A DNA stretch of 10,392 nt from Persephonella sp. (GTDB taxonomy: Bacteria; Aquificota; Aquificia; Aquificales; Hydrogenothermaceae), in assembly GCA_027081375.1 (NCBI GenBank), contig JALWKR010000270.1, positions 1 to 10,392 on the forward strand. Direction: 5' to 3'. This document shows, piece by piece, positions 6,476 through 10,392 of the stretch (within the stretch, counting starts at the first letter, position 1; every line of letters starts with the position of its first letter). Made by a program: the position numbers and the translations under genes. Below the pieces are notes generated by a model that had not been told where the DNA came from, did not search any database, and saw only the letters and a program-made list of their open reading frames with translations.

Positions 6476-7441
6476 TATATAACAGGAAATATCATTAGAA
6501 ACTAAAAATCCTGCTTTTTTTGCATTGTAATATAAATCTTTTATATCAAAAACTTTTCCAATATCAAGTTTTTTATTTCTCTTTTCTATTTTATCTAAAC
6601 AGAGTTCAGGAGGTAAAAAGTTAGACTTTTTTAGGTTGCAGCTAGAACAACTTAAAACAAGATTCCATAATTCATCTTCAAATATATAACTCCATGGAAT
6701 AAAATGGTCTATATGAGTATCTTTATCCTTCAATTTTCTCCCACAATAGAAACATCTTCCACCATCTATTTCTGACAATATTCTTAAGAACTTTCTTAAT
6801 GATTTTCTTGTCTTTTCCTTGCCTAAATACTCAATTTTTGATATAAGCTGAGGAGTAAAGTTTATTTTTTCCAAAAACTTTGCCCATTCTAAAATTAGAG
6901 CTTTGTTTAAGATATAAAAATGATCTTTAAAAAATTTTACGGCTTCTTTATAAAGAATAATTTTATGATCAAGTCTTTTAAATTTCCCATTACTAGTTTT
7001 TGTAAAAAAATGTTTATAAAAAATTTGCATATCCTCAGGTTGAAATCTAGGAATAACATCATTTAGCGCTTTCTTTTCAATCTCTTCAACTATTTTTTCT
7101 TTAATTTCTTTTTTATCAGAAAAATAATTATCAAAGGATAAGTGAATATATCCTTTTCCGCAGTATTTATGAAGAATGCTTATAACCACAGGTTGTTTTT
7201 TTGTTTTAAAATCCTGTTTTATTCTATATTTATATTCTTGATACCAATAATATTTTAAAAAGGCAGACGCTATTTCATAAAATGTTATCTGTTTATCTTC
7301 TATAATTTCTTGTTTTATTGAAAAGTCAAGCAAAAATTTTGCTAGTGCAAATTTATAAGTATTGTCTTTTTTTCCTTTTGTTAAAATATGGATAAACAAA
7401 TCAAAATATTCTCTATAGGAAATTTCAGAAAGTAGTAGCAT
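6470..7441 (-). CDS. HNH endonuclease with unrecognised N-terminal region
   Basis: 323-residue predicted nuclease. The HNH/zinc module is at about 226-275: C230-x-x-C233, then HIDHFIPWS with D245-H246, then LWNLVLSC with N260, then C265-x-x-C268-N269-x-K-K. This is the Cys4 zinc-ribbon HNH fold, with His246 as the likely general base and the metal bound through D245/H246 and the downstream Asn residues. The 225 residues before it are helical and charged and not assigned to a known domain. The segment DNTYKFALAKFLLDF (26-40) looks conserved and resembles starts I recall from HNH proteins in phage or defence contexts. Start ATG 7441 follows GGGGGAGAG. The gene is alone, is convergent to the GTPase gene, and is markedly more AT-rich than its neighbours (sampled 60-nt lines about 15-33% GC against about 42% in two tkt lines). 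That suggests acquisition. The target and role (restriction, homing, repair) are unknown. Confidence 0.85.
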   Translation of the reverse strand: MLLLSEISYREYFDLFIHILTKGKKDNTYKFALAKFLLDFSIKQEIIEDKQITFYEIASAFLKYYWYQEYKYRIKQDFKTKKQPVVISILHKYCGKGYIHLSFDNYFSDKKEIKEKIVEEIEKKALNDVIPRFQPEDMQIFYKHFFTKTSNGKFKRLDHKIILYKEAVKFFKDHFYILNKALILEWAKFLEKINFTPQLISKIEYLGKEKTRKSLRKFLRILSEIDGGRCFYCGRKLKDKDTHIDHFIPWSYIFEDELWNLVLSCSSCNLKKSNFLPPELCLDKIEKRNKKLDIGKVFDIKDLYYNAKKAGFLVSNDISCYIK

Positions 7442-7456
7442 CTCTCCCCCAAAATA

Positions 7457-7473
7457 TGTAAAAAGTTTTTACA
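7457..7473. promoter_or_regulatory. Palindromic operator candidate over the HNH transcription start
   Basis: TGTAAAAAGTTTTTACA is an 8-bp perfect inverted repeat around one central G. It sits immediately downstream of the HNH -10 box, covering the expected start site, where a bound repressor would block initiation. It has the form TGTAAA-N5-TTTACA, shared with 7526-7542. The regulator is not identified. Confidence 0.45.
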
Positions 7474-7475
7474 AA

Positions 7476-7505
7476 ATTATAATTTTTCACTTGATTAAAG
7501 TTCAA
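7476..7505 (-). promoter_or_regulatory. Sigma70-type promoter candidate for the HNH gene
   Basis: On the minus strand TTGAAC (7505-7500), an 18-nt spacer and a perfect TATAAT (7481-7476) predict a start near 7469 and a leader of about 28 nt before ATG 7441. Confidence 0.5.
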
Positions 7506-7525
7506 TAACCCTTCACCTTTATTAA

Positions 7526-7542
7526 TGTAAATCTGTTTTACA
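7526..7542. promoter_or_regulatory. Second TGTAAA-N5-TTTACA site in the HNH-clpB intergenic region
   Basis: TGTAAATCTGTTTTACA has the same 6-bp arms and 5-nt spacing as the site at 7457-7473, with different central bases. Centre-to-centre distance is 69 bp. It lies upstream of the HNH -35 and about 22 bp upstream of the clpB -35 candidate, so it could bind a regulator of either gene. Confidence 0.4.
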
Positions 7543-7563
7543 GTTATAACAAAATCTTTAGTA

Positions 7564-7592
7564 TTGCATTATCAAATTTTAGGAATTATATT
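7564..7592 (+). promoter_or_regulatory. Promoter candidate for clpB
   Basis: TTGCAT (7564-7569), a 17-nt spacer and TATATT (7587-7592) predict transcription from about 7599 and a leader of about 54 nt. A second perfect TATAAT at 7620-7625 lacks a good -35. No CIRCE element (TTAGCACTC-N9-GAGTGCTAA), CtsR heptad pair or HspR repeat was found, so the usual heat-shock repressors are not indicated. Confidence 0.45.
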
Positions 7593-7622
7593 TAATATCA
7601 AATTTATAAAAAAATTTGATAT
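7571..7622. repeat. Three copies of ATCAAATTT, two forming an 11-bp palindrome, over the clpB promoter
   Basis: ATCAAATTT occurs at 7571-7579 and 7597-7605, and inverted at 7612-7620. The last two extend to ATATCAAATTT-N6-AAATTTGATAT (7595-7622), perfect over 11 bp. One copy lies between the -35 and -10 boxes and the palindrome covers the expected start site. This fits a repressor operator, or a leader hairpin in the transcript. The palindrome is strongly AT-rich, so some chance contribution is possible. Confidence 0.45.
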
Positions 7623-7637
7623 AATAAAACTAAAATT

Positions 7638-7655
7638 AGGAGGATTAGAGAAATG
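7638..7655 (+). promoter_or_regulatory. Shine-Dalgarno site and start of clpB
   Basis: A full AGGAGG (7638-7643) lies 9 nt before ATG 7653. It fixes the start of full-length ClpB. Confidence 0.85.
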
Positions 7656-10392
7656 TTTAGCGAAAATCTACTTGATAGTCGGTCCAAGGAGTATCTAGAG
7701 AGTGCAAAGAAAATTGCTCAGCAAAGAGGAGACAGACTTGTAGATACAGATCATCTATTGCTTGCCTTAATAAGCAAAAAAGATAGTCCTATTGTTAAGG
7801 TTTTAGAAAAAAGAGGAATTGATACAAAAGATCTGGTTCAAAAAATAAATGAGTATTTAAATGATCTGTATTCTCAGATTGATAAATCTGTTAGAGAGTA
7901 TGTTGATTACCTAAAAAATTTACAAAATCAACTTGGGACTGTAAGAAACAATATTCTTCAAATACAGCAGGAGTTAAAGAAAATAGCTTCTGCAAAAAAA
8001 CAGTTAGAGCAGGAACTAAGATATGAGGAAAGCTCTTTCTGGGGAGGATTTGGAAGTTCAGCTAGGCTTGAATACGATAGGTTAAACAGGTACGAAAGGG
8101 AATTAAAAGGACAGCTTACACAGATAAAAACTTCTTTACTTCAAGTTATGGATGAAGAAACAGCTGATAAGTTTTTAAGTGGAGAAATAGGCTTATCAGC
8201 TATTTTATATAAAATAATAGAGAATTCCGATTTTGTTAAACAGGTATCTGATTTAGGAATATCTCCTGACAGGGTTATTGTTAAAATAGCCGAAGAAGTT
8301 TTAGGAACAAAAAGTGGAAAAGTTTACGCTTCTAAGCTAGTAAAAGTTTTAGAAGAAGCTGAAAAGAAAGCTTTAGAAAAAGGAGAAACCCTTGTTAAAC
8401 CTCTATATATTGCAACTGCTTTAATAGAGGCTAAAGATACTATTGCTGGAAAAATTTTAGAACAAATACTAACAGGAGGAAAGGAAAAAATGAATGGAGA
8501 AAATATTCAACAAGAAATGGCTGAAGAGGAAAAATCAGCCCTTGAAAGATTTACAGTTGATCTAACTGAACTTGCTAAAGAAGGTAAGTTAGATCCTGTT
8601 ATAGGTAGAGAAAAGGAAATTCAACAGGTTATTGAGGTTTTACTTAGAAGAAGTAAAAACAACCCTGTACTAGTTGGTGAAGCAGGGGTTGGTAAAACTG
8701 CTATTGTTGAAGGCCTTGCTCAAAAAATTGTAAACAAAGAAGTTCCTGAGGAACTTTTTGATAAAAGAATTTTAGCTTTAGATATGGGAGCTCTCCTTGC
8801 AGGAACTAAGTATAGAGGAGAGTTTGAAGAAAGACTTAAAAGTCTTATTGATGAGGTTAAAAAGGATGGAAATATTATTCTTTTTATTGACGAAATTCAC
8901 ACAATTGTTGGAGCAGGTGCTGCTGAAGGAGCAACTGATGCAGGAAACCTATTAAAACCTGCTTTAGCTAGAGGAGAGCTTAGAGTTATAGGTGCTACAA
9001 CAATTGATGAATACAGAAAGTATATTGAAAAAGACCCTGCACTAGAAAGAAGATTCCAGCCTGTTTATGTAGAAGAACCTGACGTTGAAACTACAATAGA
9101 AATTCTTAAAGCTTTAAGACCAAAACTTGAAAAACACCACGGTGTAAAAATAGATGATAGTGCTATTGTAGCTGCAGCGAAATTAACTGACAGATATGTT
9201 ACAGATAGAAAACTCCCTGATAAAGCAATTGATGCTTTAGATCAGGCTTGTGCAAGAAAGAAACTAAAGCTTGTTTACTCTCCACCAGAAGTTATTGAGC
9301 TTGAAAGAAAGATAAAACTTCTTGAAGAGCAGATAGTTCAGGCTTCTTTAGATGGAGATTATGAAAAAGAAGCTCAGCTAAAGATAGAGAAAGCTAAGCT
9401 TGAAAAACAACTTAAAGAGCTAAAAGAAAAGTCTGACAGTGAACATGTAAAACTTGAAGCTCTTAGAAAGAAACTTGAAGAAATTGAAGAACAAATTGAA
9501 AAAGCAGCTGAAGCTGGAGATTATGAAAAAGAAGCTGAGCTAAAAATTGAAAAAGCTAAAATTGAAAAAGAAATAAAAGAGTTAGAACATAAAATTGCAG
9601 AAAAAACTGTTGTTACTGAAGATGATGTAGCTGAAGTTGTTTCTGACTGGACAGGTATACCTTTATCTAAGCTAAAAGAAGAAGAAATGGAAAGACTTTT
9701 AAGACTTGAAGAAGAACTCCATAAAAGAGTTGTTGACCAAGAACATGTTATAAAAACTGTTGCAGAGGCTATAAGAAGAGCTAGAGCTGGGCTTTCTGAT
9801 CCAAGAAAACCACAGGCTTCATTTATGTTCCTAGGACCAACAGGAGTAGGTAAGACAGAAACAGCAAAAGCTCTTGCAGAGGTTCTCTTTGGTGATGAAG
9901 ATGCTCTTATTAGACTTGATATGTCTGAGTTTAAAGAAGAACACTCTGTAGCAAAACTTATTGGTGCACCTCCAGGATACGTAGGATATGAAGAAGGTGG
10001 AAAACTTACAGAAGCAGTTAGAAGAAAACCTTATTCTGTAATCCTTTTAGACGAGATAGAAAAAGCTCACCCAAGAGTATTTGATTTATTCTTACAGGTA
10101 CTTGATGATGGAAGACTTACAGACTCAAAAGGTAGAACTGTAAACTTTAGAAATACAATTATCATAATGACTTCTAACATTGGTAGTCAGTACCTTACAG
10201 TAATACCGTTTGATGCTCCTGAAGATGTTGTGGAAAAAGAGTTTGAATTAGCTAAAGAAAAAGTACTTGAGGAAGTTAAACATTACTTTAGACCAGAGTT
10301 TTTAAACAGACTAGACGATATTCTTGTATTTAAGCCACTTCTTAAGAAAGAACTGCTACAGATTGTTGACCTTATGCTTAAAAATCTTAATA
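7653..10392 (+). CDS. clpB: ClpB-type AAA+ disaggregase with split N-domain, C-terminus off the window
   Basis: ATP-driven hexameric chaperone that threads aggregated proteins through its pore, normally together with DnaK. 913 codons are visible and the frame is open at the right edge. The first Clp_N repeat is at about 1-65. A largely coiled-coil insertion (66-222) with a glycine-rich turn WGGFGSS (130-136) follows, then the second Clp_N repeat (224-275). D1 runs from about 297, with Walker A GEAGVGKT (342-349) and Walker B D413-E414. The M-domain (542-654) is two near-identical units. D2 has GPTGVGKT (728-735), D800-E801, [13 protein letters not shown] and DDGRLTD. D1 starts about 150 residues later than in typical ClpB. 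ClpB rather than ClpA/C is favoured by [18 protein letters not shown], by GAPPGYVG, and by I851-P-F where a ClpP-binding [hydrophobic]-G-F loop would be. FGDEDA and TDSKGRTV are ClpC-like touches. Confidence 0.93.
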   Translation, partial: MFSENLLDSRSKEYLESAKKIAQQRGDRLVDTDHLLLALISKKDSPIVKVLEKRGIDTKDLVQKINEYLNDLYSQIDKSVREYVDYLKNLQNQLGTVRNNILQIQQELKKIASAKKQLEQELRYEESSFWGGFGSSARLEYDRLNRYERELKGQLTQIKTSLLQVMDEETADKFLSGEIGLSAILYKIIENSDFVKQVSDLGISPDRVIVKIAEEVLGTKSGKVYASKLVKVLEEAEKKALEKGETLVKPLYIATALIEAKDTIAGKILEQILTGGKEKMNGENIQQEMAEEEKSALERFTVDLTELAKEGKLDPVIGREKEIQQVIEVLLRRSKNNPVLVGEAGVGKTAIVEGLAQKIVNKEVPEELFDKRILALDMGALLAGTKYRGEFEERLKSLIDEVKKDGNIILFIDEIHTIVGAGAAEGATDAGNLLKPALARGELRVIGATTIDEYRKYIEKDPALERRFQPVYVEEPDVETTIEILKALRPKLEKHHGVKIDDSAIVAAAKLTDRYVTDRKLPDKAIDALDQACARKKLKLVYSPPEVIELERKIKLLEEQIVQASLDGDYEKEAQLKIEKAKLEKQLKELKEKSDSEHVKLEALRKKLEEIEEQIEKAAEAGDYEKEAELKIEKAKIEKEIKELEHKIAEKTVVTEDDVAEVVSDWTGIPLSKLKEEEMERLLRLEEELHKRVVDQEHVIKTVAEAIRRARAGLSDPRKPQASFMFLGPTGVGKTETAKALAEVLFGDEDALIRLDMSEFKEEHSVAKLIGAPPGYVGYEEGGKLTEAVRRKPYSVILLDEIEKAHPRVFDLFLQVLDDGRLTDSKGRTVNFRNTIIIMTSNIGSQYLTVIPFDAPEDVVEKEFELAKEKVLEEVKHYFRPEFLNRLDDILVFKPLLKKELLQIVDLMLKNLN
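8474..8492 (+). promoter_or_regulatory. Internal ribosome-binding site and start codon within clpB (Met280)
   Basis: AGGAGG (8474-8479), followed by AAGGA (8481-8485), precedes an in-frame ATG at 8490. Initiation here would make a ClpB without its N-domain and coiled coil, starting 17 residues before D1. E. coli clpB is known to produce such a shorter form from an internal start, so this is a plausible functional site. Confidence 0.55.
9354..9536 (+). repeat. Internal repeat in the clpB middle domain (21-nt identical cores 162 nt apart)
   Basis: GGAGATTATGAAAAAGAAGC plus T occurs at 9354-9374 and 9516-9536. At protein level residues 568-590 and 622-644 match at 19 of 23 positions; all four differences are conservative (Q/E, L/I). 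The phase is exactly 54 codons, so the repeat is an in-frame structural duplication of a helical unit. Confidence 0.85.

Noticed and set aside
7442..7652. CIRCE or other known heat-shock operator, or a small RNA gene, before clpB
   Set aside because: No TTAGCACTC/GAGTGCTAA, CtsR or HspR pattern is present. The palindromes found are A/T-rich and better described as unknown operators; no terminator follows to support a small RNA.
7441..7652. CRISPR array suggested by repeated motifs near an HNH nuclease gene
   Set aside because: The repeats are 9-17 nt palindromic elements with irregular spacing and no constant repeat/spacer periodicity, and no cas genes are present.
7653..10392. Annotation as ClpC/ClpA, the ClpP-partner unfoldases
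   Set aside because: The middle-domain length, D1 and D2 block sequences and the missing Gly in the ClpP-loop position favour ClpB, although some ClpC-like residues are present.

Overview
The window looks like chromosome from a thermophilic, AT-rich, Gram-negative bacterium, most likely of the Aquificota (Hydrogenothermaceae-like). This is an inference from several signs. Arginine is written almost only as AGA and isoleucine often as ATA. The proteins are rich in Lys and Glu. An LPS heptosyltransferase implies an outer membrane. An archaemetzincin, a family best known from archaea and vertebrates, sits among ordinary bacterial housekeeping genes. No lineage was confirmed by a search.

Layout. 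Positions 1-2860 are a compact four-gene minus-strand operon, read right to left: archaemetzincin (amzA), an alpha/beta hydrolase, a corrinoid adenosyltransferase (cobO) and an ADP-heptose:LPS heptosyltransferase that runs off the left edge. Gaps are 12 and 17 nt, and the last junction is a 1-nt TGATG overlap. A 77-bp divergent region separates this operon from transketolase (tkt, 2938-4926, plus), which ends in a hairpin. A monocistronic dynamin-superfamily GTPase (5047-6456, plus) follows. It carries PG-x-AL-x-x-DPR-x-PF and NQID motifs that resemble the eukaryotic EHD/sarcalumenin branch, and a hydrophobic hairpin. It ends in a strong terminator whose left arm is coding sequence. Convergent to it is a very AT-rich gene for an HNH endonuclease with an unrecognised 225-residue N-terminal region (6470-7441, minus). 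After a 211-bp regulatory region comes a ClpB-type disaggregase (7653 to the right edge, plus).

The genes do not form one pathway. The left operon mixes envelope synthesis, cobalamin activation, a hydrolase and a protease. Tkt is central carbon metabolism. The GTPase probably remodels or senses membranes. The HNH protein looks like an acquired nuclease. ClpB is stress proteostasis.

The most unusual content is on the right. This ClpB has its Clp_N domain split by a roughly 155-residue largely coiled-coil insertion. A near-perfect internal ribosome-binding site lies exactly at the N-domain/D1 boundary. The middle domain consists of two near-identical UVR-like units 54 residues apart. The HNH-clpB intergenic region holds two copies of TGTAAA-N5-TTTACA, one sitting on the expected HNH transcription start, and a separate ATCAAATTT element present three times around the clpB promoter.

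No rRNA, tRNA, CRISPR array, insertion sequence or replication origin was seen. No gene-free stretch exceeds 300 bp.
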